From Pseudomonadota bacterium (GTDB taxonomy: Bacteria > Pseudomonadota > Alphaproteobacteria > Azospirillales > Azospirillaceae): a stretch of 7,966 nucleotides of DNA. The stretch is from NCBI GenBank assembly GCA_023413605.1, contig JAEZPL010000457.1, forward strand, positions 1 to 7,966, given 5' to 3'. The notes beneath the pieces were generated by a model, which saw only the letters and a program-made list of their open reading frames with translations, did no database searches and was not told the DNA's origin. The stretch's first letter is position 1; each line of letters starts with the position of its first letter. Of the stretch, positions 1 through 7,116 are shown one piece after another. Position numbers and translations under genes: made by a program.

Positions 1-1028
1 CCAAGAAGCCGGTCAACATCTACATCTGGAACGACTATCTGGGTGAGACGACGCTGGCCGATTTCAACAAGGCCACCGGCTACGACACGAAGGTGGACCT
101 GTACGACAGCCTGGAACTGCTGGAGCAGAAGGTGCTGGTCGGCAAGTCGGGCTACGACGTGATCGTTCCCACGGCCGAGCCGACGCTGTCGCGCATGATC
201 CAGGCGAAGGTCGTCGCCCCGCTCGACAAGTCCAAGATTCCGAACCTGAAGAACGTCGATCCGAAGGTTCTGAAGCTGCTGGAGAACTCCGACCCCGGCA
301 ACAAGTTCGCCGTGCCCTACCTCGGCGGCACCGTCGGCATCGCCATCATTCCCGAAAAGATCAAGGCCGTCGCCCCCGACGTCCCGCTCGACAGCTGGGA
401 CCTGATCTTCAATCCGGAAGTCGCGAAGAAGGTCGCCTCCTGCGGCATCACCGTCATGGATTCGGCCATCGACGTCATCCCGTCGGTGCTGAACTACCTC
501 GGTCTCGACCCGAACTCCGAGAAGAAGGAGGATCTGGAAAAGGTCGAGAAGACGCTGATGGCCGTCCGCCCCTACATCAAGCAGTTCGTCACCGGCGGCA
601 ACATCAACATCCTGGCGGCCGGCGACGCCTGCGTGGTGATGTCCTACAACGGCGACGCCATCCAGGGTGCCGCCCGCGCCGAGGAAGCCAAGAACGGCGT
701 GAAGGTGGAGTTCATCACCCCGAAGGAGGGCGTGCAGGTCTGGTGGGACACGCTGTCCATTCCGGCCGACGCCCCCAACAAGGCCGGTGCCCACGAGTAC
801 ATCAACTTCGTGCTCGACCCGGCCAACATCGCCGGGATTTCCAACAAGGTGAGCTACGCCAACGCCGTGCCGGCCTCGCTGGCCACCGTGGACGAGGCGG
901 TGAAGACCAACCCCGCCGTCTTCCTGCCGGAAGACAGCAAGGTGAAGCTGTTCGCGCTGAAGCCGATCAAGCAGCAGACCGACCGCGCCCGCACCCGCGT
1001 CTGGACGAAGGTCAAGACCGGCAAGTAA
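1..1028 (+). CDS. potF: Putrescine/polyamine ABC transporter periplasmic binding protein, 5'-truncated
   Basis: PotF-type binding protein that captures putrescine or a related polyamine in the periplasm and delivers it to the PotGHI importer. The frame is open from base 3 to the TAA at 1026-1028, giving about 341 residues against roughly 370 in E. coli PotF. The start codon and the expected signal peptide therefore lie left of the window; the in-frame GTG at 93 is internal. The visible N-terminus IYIWNDYLGE matches the PotF/PotD family opening (E. coli YNWSDY). Other family blocks are PLDKSKIPNLKNVDP, NKFAVPYLGGTVGI, DSWDLIFNPE, SYNGDA (642-659), WWDTLSIPADA (from 741) and the tail RTRVWTKVKTGK. 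From memory of E. coli PotF, the aspartates in SYNGD and WWD correspond to ligand-contacting acids, while the aromatic before the first differs (W to Y). Exact ligand (putrescine, agmatine or other) cannot be read from sequence. It is followed by a hairpin and then the rest of the operon. Confidence 0.95.
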   Translation, partial: KKPVNIYIWNDYLGETTLADFNKATGYDTKVDLYDSLELLEQKVLVGKSGYDVIVPTAEPTLSRMIQAKVVAPLDKSKIPNLKNVDPKVLKLLENSDPGNKFAVPYLGGTVGIAIIPEKIKAVAPDVPLDSWDLIFNPEVAKKVASCGITVMDSAIDVIPSVLNYLGLDPNSEKKEDLEKVEKTLMAVRPYIKQFVTGGNINILAAGDACVVMSYNGDAIQGAARAEEAKNGVKVEFITPKEGVQVWWDTLSIPADAPNKAGAHEYINFVLDPANIAGISNKVSYANAVPASLATVDEAVKTNPAVFLPEDSKVKLFALKPIKQQTDRARTRVWTKVKTGK

Positions 1029-1058
1029 GCTGGTCCGTACAAGCGCATGCACACCGCG

Positions 1059-1094
1059 CGCCCCGGCTGATCCCAAACGGGAACGGCCGGGGCG
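1059..1094 (+). terminator. GC-rich hairpin after potF, possible partial terminator or mRNA-stabilising stem
   Basis: Bases 1059-1067 (CGCCCCGGC) and 1086-1094 (GCCGGGGCG) form a perfect 9-bp stem. Inside the 18-base loop, TCCC (1071-1074) can pair with GGGA (1079-1082). The following bases, TTCCCTT, are only weakly T-rich, so it is not a classic intrinsic terminator. It sits 31 bases after the potF stop. Inference: it may protect the potF 3' end or reduce read-through, raising binding protein over permease, as is common for ABC importers. Confidence 0.55.
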
Positions 1095-1102
1095 TTCCCT
1101 TG

Positions 1103-1184
1103 ATACCGAAGGCATCTTGCGCAGCAGGATGTGAAAGGGTCATACGGACGGCCGTTCATGACGCAGTCATGCGCCGGCTGTATG
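1103..1184 (+). repeat. Structured intergenic repeat, copy A
   Basis: This begins with ATACCGAAGGC (1103-1113), shared exactly with copy B at 5510-5520. Hairpin 1 pairs 1112-1120 with 1124-1132 (9 bp, two G-T pairs) around the triloop GCA. The spacer GAAAGGGT (1133-1140) is identical in copy B. Hairpin 2 pairs 1141-1152 with 1173-1184 (12 positions, one A/G mismatch and one G-T). It encloses an inner 6-bp hairpin, CATGAC (1157-1162) with GTCATG (1166-1171), again around GCA. The copy lies between potF and potG and ends 23 bases before the potG start. I cannot name the repeat family. Confidence 0.75.
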
Positions 1185-1207
1185 AGAGGACGCCGAGAGG
1201 ACCCTAG

Positions 1208-2355
<1,148 letters not shown>

Positions 2356-2359
<4 letters not shown>

Positions 2360-3279
2360 CCCAACTTCTTCGCCGGATCGGGCTGTGGGGGCGGGAAACG
2401 GTGCTGGCCGTCCCGTACCTGTGGCTGCTGCTGTTCTTCCTGGTGCCGTTCCTGATCGTGTTCGGCATCAGCCTGTCCGAGGCCATAATCGCCCAGCCGC
2501 CCTACGCGCCGCTGGTGGAATGGCTGGTGGACGAGGACGCCGAAACGACGAAGCTGCAGGTTCTGCTGAACCTGTCGAACTACCTGCGGCTGGGCGGGGA
2601 CGAGTTGTACGTTCTGGCGTACCTCAACTCCGTCAAGATCGCGCTGGTCACCACTGTGTGCTGCCTGCTGATCGGCTACCCCATGGCCTACGCCATCGCG
2701 CGGGCCGAACCGTCGAAGCGCGGGCCGCTGATGATGCTGGTGATCCTGCCCTTCTGGACCAGCTTCCTGATCCGCATCTATGCCTGGATCGGGATCCTGA
2801 AGGCCAACGGCGTGGTGGACAACCTGCTGCAATGGACCGGCCTGACGACGGAACCGTTCGAGCTTCTGTACTCGGACTGGGCCGTCTACATCGGCATGAC
2901 CTACTGCTACTTGCCCTTCATGGTCCTGCCGCTCTACGCGACTCTGGAGAAGATGGACCCCACGCTGCTGGAGGCCGCGGCGGACCTCGGCTGCCGGCCG
3001 TGGAGGGCGTTCCTGACCGTGACGCTGCCGCTGTCGCTGCCGGGCATCGTCGCCGGCTCTCTGCTGGTCTTCATCCCGTCGGTGGGCGAGTTCGTGACTC
3101 CGGAACTGCTGGGCGGGCCGGACACGCTGATGATCGGGCGGGTGTTGTGGAACGAGTTCTTCGCCAACCGCGACTGGCCGGTGGCCTCCGCGGTGGCGAT
3201 CGCGCTGCTGCTGTTCCTGGTGGTTCCGATCATGATCTTCCAGCACGTTCAAGGCCGCGAGACGGAGAGCGGGCGATGA
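2356..3279 (+). CDS. potH: Polyamine ABC transporter permease PotH
   Basis: Inner-membrane permease of 307 residues that should pair with PotI to form the polyamine channel. It has about six hydrophobic segments, roughly 17-40, 92-114, 124-148, 176-198, 228-248 and 275-296. The cytoplasmic EAA loop that docks on the ATPase is clear at 206-229 (EAAADLGCRP, then TLPLSLP). The large loop between the first two segments (about 42-90), with acidic residues, is typical of the PotB/PotH branch. The segment VGEFVTPELLGG (243-254) is also characteristic of that branch. The start is ATG at 2356, inside the potG stop (ATGA), so translation is probably coupled; no strong ribosome binding site is seen upstream. 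It likewise overlaps potI by ATGA. Confidence 0.94.
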
Positions 3280-4109
3280 AGCGCATGGGGTTCCTGGCCT
3301 GGGCCTTGTGGTTCGGCTATGCCTTCCTCTACGTGCCCATCGCCCTGCTGGTCGTGTACTCCTTCAACGAGTCGCGGCTGGTCACGGTGTGGGGCGGCTT
3401 TTCCACGAAGTGGTATGCGGAGCTGATCCACAACGACCAGCTTCTCGGCGCCGCGTGGCTGTCGCTTCAGGTCGCGGCCATGTCGGCGACGGCGGCCGTC
3501 GTGCTGGGCACCATCGCCGGGCTGGCGCTCGCGCGGTTCGGGCGATTCCGTGGGCGCACGCTGTTCGGCGGCATGATCACCGCTCCGCTCGTCATGCCGG
3601 AGGTCATCACCGGCCTGTCGCTGCTGCTGCTGTTCGTGGCGCTGGAGCAGCTGATCGGCTGGCCGGGCGGGCGCGGCGTCACCACCATCACCATCGCCCA
3701 CACCACCTTCACCATGGCCTATGTGGCGGTCATCATCCAGTCGCGCCTCGTCAGCTTGGATGAAAGCCTGGAGGAGGCTGCCATGGATCTGGGCGCCCGC
3801 CCGGCCAAGGTGTTCTTCGTCATCACCTTGCCGATCATCGCGCCCGCCATCGTGTCGGGCTGGCTGCTGGCCTTCACCCTGTCGCTGGACGACGTGGTGG
3901 TCGCCAGCTTCGTGTCCGGGCCGGGTTCCACGACGCTGCCGATGGTCATCTTCTCCAGTGTGAAGTTCGGCATCAGCCCGCAGATCAACGCCCTGGCGAC
4001 GTTGATGGTGTTGGTCGTCGCCACGGGAATCTTCATCGCCAGCATCGTGATGGCGCGGCAGGAAAAACAAAAACAGCGGGACGAGCAGATGGCCGTGCAG
4101 GGCGGGTGA
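3276..4109 (+). CDS. potI: Polyamine ABC transporter permease PotI
   Basis: Second inner-membrane permease, 277 residues, close to the usual size of PotI/PotC. Hydrophobic segments lie near 8-28, 61-86, 98-122, 138-156, 188-210 and 240-260. The EAA docking loop is at 167-190 (EEAAMDLGAR, then ITLPIIAP). The motif SLDDVVVASF (203-212) is typical of this permease branch. The start ATG at 3276 overlaps the potH stop by four bases and is backed by GGAG (3264-3267), 8 bases upstream. The same frame stays open upstream to 2385, but that part lies inside potH and is not coding. The C-terminal tail (261-277) is charged and cytoplasmic. Its stop codon lies within a hairpin (4101-4121). Confidence 0.94.
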   Translation: MKRMGFLAWALWFGYAFLYVPIALLVVYSFNESRLVTVWGGFSTKWYAELIHNDQLLGAAWLSLQVAAMSATAAVVLGTIAGLALARFGRFRGRTLFGGMITAPLVMPEVITGLSLLLLFVALEQLIGWPGGRGVTTITIAHTTFTMAYVAVIIQSRLVSLDESLEEAAMDLGARPAKVFFVITLPIIAPAIVSGWLLAFTLSLDDVVVASFVSGPGSTTLPMVIFSSVKFGISPQINALATLMVLVVATGIFIASIVMARQEKQKQRDEQMAVQGG

Positions 4110-4121
4110 AGAACACCCGCC
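4101..4121 (+). terminator. Hairpin spanning the potI stop codon, possible operon end
   Basis: GGCGGGTG (4101-4108) pairs perfectly with CACCCGCC (4114-4121) around the loop AAGAA. The TGA stop (4107-4109) is partly inside the stem. A second small stem follows (4122-4137: AGC and CCC against GGG and GCT, with one bulged G). No T-tract follows, so if it ends transcription it is not a standard intrinsic terminator. It may instead stabilise the operon 3' end. Confidence 0.4.
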
Positions 4122-4226
4122 AGCGCCCATAGGGGCTATGCCGGAAGGCCGCGATCGACCGGGGTGGCCGCAGGCTGTTGTTTTTGCTATCGTATGAGCA
4201 TCTGCAACAGCGAATGAGGCCGTATC

Positions 4227-4328
4227 GTGCGTGCGCTCTTATGGTTCCCGATGCTTCGTCTTGGTTTTTCGATGCCTTTCGCGGCCCCCACCCGCCGCTA
4301 TTCGGACCGCCCGCCCTCCCGCCGTTGA
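4227..4328 (+). CDS. Possible 33-residue leader peptide or small protein
   Basis: A short GTG-started frame of 33 codons. Its only support is a good ribosome binding site, TGAGG (4215-4219) 7 bases upstream, and a compact terminator-like hairpin 13 bases after its TGA. The product begins with a hydrophobic stretch, MRALLWFPMLRLGFSM, and ends Arg/Pro-rich, RRYSDRPPSRR. No known family is recognised. Its place upstream of a polyamine-metabolism gene allows the idea of a regulatory leader peptide, as known for speFL in enterobacteria, but there is no sequence similarity to back that. It could equally be chance in GC-rich DNA, and codon use in its first half is less G/C-biased than in the neighbouring genes. 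Confidence 0.25.
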   Translation: MRALLWFPMLRLGFSMPFAAPTRRYSDRPPSRR

Positions 4329-4341
4329 GCGGTCGAGCGCC

Positions 4342-4358
4342 AGCCCCAACGGGCTTTT
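4342..4358 (+). terminator. Short intrinsic-terminator-like hairpin upstream of agmatine deiminase
   Basis: AGCCC (4342-4346) pairs with GGGCT (4351-4355) around CAAC, and the run of T continues to 4358 (four T in all). The stem is only 5 bp, so it is weak, but the stem-plus-T layout is the most terminator-like in the window. It follows the possible 33-codon ORF and precedes the deiminase start by 127 bases. It could end a short transcript or act as an attenuator. Confidence 0.35.
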
Positions 4359-4385
4359 CGGTGGCCGTTGCCAAATCCGCCGTCT

Positions 4386-4416
4386 CATGGTTAGGGTGAC
4401 CATGGTTGGGGCAACC
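4386..4416. promoter_or_regulatory. Dyad/tandem repeat, candidate operator upstream of agmatine deiminase
   Basis: CATGGT (4386-4391) and ACCATG (4399-4404) form a perfect 6-bp dyad with a 7-base spacer. The same stretch reads as two 15-base direct repeats (4386-4400 and 4401-4415), 12 of 15 identical. A second dyad, GGTTG (4404-4408) with CAACC (4412-4416), overlaps the end. The cluster ends 69 bases before the deiminase start, a fitting place for a regulator site. No regulator is identified. Confidence 0.3.
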
Positions 4417-4485
4417 TGAGACATAACGCCGCTCCGCCCAAGGAATCAGGGTCGGCGCATTGCAGGATTGGCGGGAGATTTCGGT

Positions 4486-5502
4486 ATGACGACACCGGCG
4501 GCGGAAGGCCTCTACATGCCGGGCGAGTGGGAGCGCCACGAGCGCTGCTGGATGGCGTGGCCATGCCGTCCGGAAACTTGGCCCGAAGGGGCCTTCGACG
4601 CCGCCACCGCCGCTTACTCCGAGGTTGCGCGGGCCATCGGCCGGTTCGAACCGGTGACCATGGTCTGCGATCCCGCCGACGTTGCCGACGCCTCGCTCGC
4701 CTGCGGGCCGGGCGTTGAAATCCTGCCCTTGCCGATCAGCGATTCCTGGATTCGCGACACCGGCCCCAGCTTCGTCACCGACGGCAAGGGGCTGGTGGCC
4801 GGCGTTCACTGGCGCTTCAACGCCTGGGGCGGCAATTACCCGGACTGTGAAAAGGACCAGCAGGTCGGACGCCTTGTCCTGGAGCGCTTGGGCCTGCGTC
4901 GGTTCGAGGCTCCGCTGGTCATGGAGGGCGGCTCTTTCCATGTGGACGGGCAGGGCACCCTGCTGACCACCGAACAGTGCCTGCTGAACCCCAACCGCAA
5001 CCCGAATCTGAGCAAGGCGCAGATCGAGGCGCTGCTGAAGGATCATCTCGGCATTTCAACGATCATCTGGCTGGGCGAGGGTTACCAGGACGACGAGACG
5101 GACGGCCACATCGACGAGATCGCCTTCTTCGTGAAGCCGGGCGTCGTGATGGCCATCACCACCGACGATCCGGGCGACGCGAATTTCAAGGCTTTCCAGG
5201 ACAATCTCGACCGGCTGAAGCGTGCCCGCGACGCCCAGGGCCGTGAGTTGGAGGTCATTCCCATCCGCCAGCCCGCCCGCCGCGACGAGAACGGCGTGCG
5301 GCTGACGCTGTCCTACACGAACCAGTACATCGCCAACGGCGGCATCGTCATGCCGGCCTTCGAGGATCCGGCCGACGACGACGCCTACCGCACGGTGCGC
5401 CGGGCCTTCCCGGACCGTGAGGTGATCCAGATCCCGGCGCTGGACATCGTGCGCGGCGGCGGCGGCATCCACTGCATTACGCAACAGCAACCAGCCGGCT
5501 GA
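4486..5502 (+). CDS. aguA: Agmatine deiminase
   Basis: Cytoplasmic hydrolase (EC 3.5.3.12) expected to convert agmatine to N-carbamoylputrescine and ammonia in the agmatine route to putrescine. The protein has 338 residues, a normal length, and belongs to the guanidino-group-modifying (PPAD) superfamily. The expected active-site residues are present in conserved blocks: Asp91 in WIRDTGP (88-94), Glu147 in EGGSFH, His208 and Asp210 in DGHIDE (206-211), and nucleophile Cys330 in GGGGIHCITQQ near the C-terminus. FNAWGG (111-116) is another family block. I chose ATG at 4486 because GGGAG (4473-4477) lies 8 bases upstream. A TTG at 4468 would add six residues but would place that site inside the gene. 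It lies on the same strand as potFGHI, 376 bases downstream, so it is probably functionally linked but separately transcribed. A perfect hairpin follows its stop. Confidence 0.95.
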   Translation: MTTPAAEGLYMPGEWERHERCWMAWPCRPETWPEGAFDAATAAYSEVARAIGRFEPVTMVCDPADVADASLACGPGVEILPLPISDSWIRDTGPSFVTDGKGLVAGVHWRFNAWGGNYPDCEKDQQVGRLVLERLGLRRFEAPLVMEGGSFHVDGQGTLLTTEQCLLNPNRNPNLSKAQIEALLKDHLGISTIIWLGEGYQDDETDGHIDEIAFFVKPGVVMAITTDDPGDANFKAFQDNLDRLKRARDAQGRELEVIPIRQPARRDENGVRLTLSYTNQYIANGGIVMPAFEDPADDDAYRTVRRAFPDREVIQIPALDIVRGGGGIHCITQQQPAG

Positions 5503-5509
5503 ACCACTC

Positions 5510-5636
5510 ATACCGAAGGCGTTTGATGGCTTCCATCAAACGCCTTCGGTTCAAACCCGGCAGCACATGGCGCAGCCATGCGCGAAAGGGTGATGCGGCC
5601 GGCCGATCATGGAAGCCTTCATGCGCCGGCCGTATC
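5510..5636 (+). repeat. Structured intergenic repeat, copy B (longer form)
   Basis: This shares ATACCGAAGGC (5510-5520) with copy A, then carries a segment of about 42 bases absent from A that completes the 18-bp stem. The common part resumes with hairpin 1, 5563-5571 against 5575-5583 (9 positions, one A/C mismatch, triloop GCA). The identical spacer GAAAGGGT follows (5584-5591). Hairpin 2 pairs 5592-5603 with 5625-5636 (12 bp, one G-T), with a small inner CATG/CATG pairing. Compared with A, several stem pairs differ on both sides yet still pair, for example C-G at 1141/1184 versus G-C at 5592/5636. The fold is therefore conserved more strictly than the sequence. Confidence 0.75.
5512..5550 (+). 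terminator. Perfect 18-bp stem with 3-base loop after aguA
   Basis: Bases 5512-5529 (ACCGAAGGCGTTTGATGG) are fully complementary to 5533-5550 around the loop CTT. The stem begins 9 bases after the aguA stop. The next bases, TCAAACCC, are not a T-tract. It probably acts as the aguA 3' end structure or terminator. Its left arm begins with the sequence shared with repeat copy A, so it may equally be part of the repeat element. Confidence 0.6.
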
Positions 5637-5652
5637 AAGCGCGACCACCGGA

Positions 5653-5681
5653 AAGGCGAGGGCAGGTGCATCCCTCGCCTT
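5653..5681 (+). terminator. 10-bp hairpin in the gap after aguA
   Basis: AAGGCGAGGG (5653-5662) pairs perfectly with CCCTCGCCTT (5672-5681) around a 9-base loop. It is followed by CAAACTGTG with no T-tract. It is a third strong stem within 170 bases of the aguA stop and may be a second terminator or a separate repeat piece. Confidence 0.4.
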
Positions 5682-5709
5682 CAAACTGTGCCCTGAGGCG
5701 TTTCGCGCC

Positions 5710-5738
5710 TTGAATCGGCTGTGATCCAGGCCCATTCT
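5710..5738 (+). promoter_or_regulatory. Weak promoter-like pair upstream of the small Pro/Gln-rich ORF
   Basis: TTGAAT (5710-5715) and CATTCT (5733-5738) are spaced by 17 bases and match the sigma-70 consensus at 4 and 3 of 6 positions. The predicted transcription start would fall near 5745, the ATG of the small ORF, which would make that message leaderless. This agrees with the absence of a ribosome binding site there. The match is weak. Confidence 0.2.
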
Positions 5739-5744
5739 CTTAGT

Positions 5745-6044
5745 ATGCAACTAAACCCGGTCACCGCGCCCCAGTTGGCAAAGCCGCAACCGCTGATAAC
5801 CCCGGCGGTACAGATGGCTATGTCGCCGGCGGTGCAGGCCGCGCAGCAGACGACCACAACCGTCCGAACCCAGACGGCGCAAGCCCCGCAAGCGGTCGGC
5901 AAGGCCGACAGCCCACGTGACACCCGCAACGCGACACAGTCCGGACAGTCGCTCGACACGCAGGCGGGCGCATCGGACGCACAGACGAACAGGCGCGGTT
6001 ACGGCTTGCCGCATCGCGGTTCCCTGCTGGACGTTACCGTCTGA
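5745..6044 (+). CDS. Small Pro/Gln/Thr/Ala-rich hypothetical protein
   Basis: I do not recognise a family. From the ATG at 5745 the product is 99 residues; a GTG at 5721 would add eight. The first two thirds are low-complexity and probably disordered, rich in Pro, Ala, Gln and Thr (PQLAKPQPLITPAV, QAAQQTTTTVRTQT). There are no membrane segments or cysteines. The end is more ordered in look, RRGYGLPHRGSLLDVTV, and may be the functional motif. Third codon positions are mostly G/C, in line with the neighbouring genes, which supports coding. Against it, neither start has a clear ribosome binding site, and the opposite strand is also open. It lies between the structured gap and the PP2C gene on the same strand, 216 bases apart. 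Confidence 0.5.
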   Translation: MQLNPVTAPQLAKPQPLITPAVQMAMSPAVQAAQQTTTTVRTQTAQAPQAVGKADSPRDTRNATQSGQSLDTQAGASDAQTNRRGYGLPHRGSLLDVTV

Positions 6045-6047
6045 CCG

Positions 6048-6115
6048 AGCCGTTCGGGTTCGGCTGAGACGCCCGTCCGCCCCCCGTGGCCTATCCGCCC
6101 GGCTGCAACAGCCGG
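6048..6115 (+). other. Gap before the PP2C gene with two small stems
   Basis: The 216 bases between the small ORF and the phosphatase (6045-6260) hold no convincing gene. Two short inverted repeats are visible: AGCCG (6048-6052) with CGGCT (6061-6065), just after the ORF stop, and CCGGCT (6099-6104) with AGCCGG (6110-6115) around GCAAC. Neither has a T-tract. The rest repeats GGCTGCAT-like words without clear structure, and no good promoter is seen. Confidence 0.3.
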
Positions 6116-6260
6116 TGCAACGCAGTCGAAATGCGGCAAGAGGCTGCATCTTTGCGGCTGTATCTTTACCGGTGCTTGCGCCATTATCGGCTGCATACGG
6201 CTGGGACTTCCTCCCGCCGCCGTCTGTCCCGACCTGCGTTGCGATTCCGGAGCCGTCCGC

Positions 6261-7091
6261 GTGATGTTCCATTCCGCCTTCGATATGATCGCCGCCGGAC
6301 GCTCCGATGTCGGCCGCACACGGTCGCGCAACGAGGACAGTCTGCATGTCAGTCCCGAGTTGGGGCTGGCGCTGGTGTGCGACGGCATGGGCGGCCATGC
6401 GGGCGGCGACATCGCCAGCCGTACCGCGGCGGAGGCCATCGCCGATTTCATCCATGAACTCAATCCGAACGTCCCGTCGAAGCCGCAGACCAAGGCTGTG
6501 CCGGACGACGATTGCACGCTGGGGCAATCCCACACCGTAGAGCCGGCGGTGCAGAACGCCGTGTCGGTCGTGCGCTCGGCCGTGCAACTCGCCAACCGCC
6601 GGATCCACGCGCTGAACGTGGAGCGAGGCTTTGCCGAGGGCCGCGGCATGGGAACCACCGTTGTCGGGCTGTGGCGGGTGCCCGGAACGGGCAGGGTGAT
6701 CGCCTTCCACGCCGGCGACAGCCGGCTGTACCGTCTGCGCGACGGCGAACTGCGCCAGCTCACGCGCGACCACAGCCTGTACCAGCTCTGGCTCGACAAC
6801 GGGCGCCGGGGGGCCGCGCCGCAGAAGAACATCATCGTCCGCGCCCTGGGCACCGGGGAGCATGTGGATCCGGACATCACCGTCCATTCGCTGCAGCCGG
6901 ACGACCTCTATTTGCTGTGTTCCGATGGCCTGAACGGCATGGTGCCGGATGCGGCGCTGACCCGCATCCTCTCCCGTCAACCCCGACCGGGTCCGGACGA
7001 AAGCTGTGTACGCCTGATCGACACCGCCAACCAGGCCGGCGGCCATGACAACATCACGGTCGTCGTCGCGTGGTTCTCACCGCGGTCCTGA
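6261..7091 (+). CDS. PP2C-family Ser/Thr protein phosphatase
   Basis: Metal-dependent (Mg/Mn) phosphatase of the PPM/PP2C family, 276 residues, predicted cytoplasmic with no signal or membrane segment. Motifs in order are RSRNEDS (21-27), DGMGGHAGGD (41-50) with metal ligand Asp41, GMGTTVV (129-135), HAGDSRLYRLRDGELRQLTRDHS (150-172, quoted here only as family landmarks), CSDGL (220-224, Asp222) and GHDNITVVV (261-269, Asp263). All expected metal ligands appear present. A low-complexity insert of about 25 residues (roughly 68-93) separates motif 2 from the next helix and makes the protein longer than minimal bacterial PP2Cs of about 240. GGAG (6249-6252) lies 8 bases before GTG 6261 and 11 before ATG 6264, so either may be the start. 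It converges with a kinase-tail-like gene, suggesting they may act on the same targets, as with PppA and PpkA in type VI secretion, but no secretion genes are visible. Confidence 0.93.
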   Translation: MMFHSAFDMIAAGRSDVGRTRSRNEDSLHVSPELGLALVCDGMGGHAGGDIASRTAAEAIADFIHELNPNVPSKPQTKAVPDDDCTLGQSHTVEPAVQNAVSVVRSAVQLANRRIHALNVERGFAEGRGMGTTVVGLWRVPGTGRVIAFHAGDSRLYRLRDGELRQLTRDHSLYQLWLDNGRRGAAPQKNIIVRALGTGEHVDPDITVHSLQPDDLYLLCSDGLNGMVPDAALTRILSRQPRPGPDESCVRLIDTANQAGGHDNITVVVAWFSPRS

Positions 7092-7095
7092 TGAC

Positions 7096-7116
7096 CGTCA
7101 CGGGGCCGTGGTGACG
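7096..7116. terminator. Small hairpin at the convergent gene ends
   Basis: CGTCAC (7096-7101) pairs with GTGACG (7111-7116) around a 9-base GC-rich loop. It lies just after the PP2C stop and within the last codons of the minus-strand gene. A shared two-way terminator would make sense in the 6-base gap between convergent stops, but there is no T-tract on either strand. Confidence 0.25.

Larger units (their letters stand above)
4110..4485 (+). promoter_or_regulatory. 376-base gap between potI and agmatine deiminase, likely regulatory
   Basis: No large gene is convincing here; the longer open frames in this gap look random. A locally T-rich patch (TTGTTTTTGCTATCG, 4178-4192) stands out against the GC-rich background. 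It is flanked by a 7-bp inverted repeat, GCTGTTG (4174-4180) with CAACAGC (4205-4211), with a smaller TGCT/AGCA pair inside. A weak -10-like TATCGT lies at 4188-4193 with only a poor -35 match. The gap also holds a possible 33-codon ORF, a short terminator-like hairpin and a dyad, each listed separately. Its length and structure suggest that the deiminase has its own promoter, but none can be assigned firmly. Confidence 0.5.

Noticed and set aside
2385..3275. Plus-strand frame continuous with potI and extending 297 codons upstream
   Set aside because: The upstream part lies out of frame inside potH and reads as Arg/Ala/Gly-rich sequence. The real potI start is ATG 3276 with a ribosome binding site.
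4468..4485. Upstream TTG start for agmatine deiminase
   Set aside because: The ribosome binding site GGGAG at 4473-4477 is well placed for ATG 4486 and would be inside the gene if TTG were used.
4033..5046. A 337-residue minus-strand frame across the potI end, the gap and the aguA start
   Set aside because: It overlaps two confident genes on the other strand and shows no recognisable domain.
6086..6457. Possible gene starting in the gap before PP2C
   Set aside because: It continues out of frame into the phosphatase and its product is Arg/His-rich with no motif or ribosome binding site.
5751..7046. A 431-residue minus-strand frame across the small ORF and the PP2C gene
   Set aside because: Most of it is the reverse complement of a clearly real phosphatase. 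It has no domain motifs and composition typical of a shadow frame.
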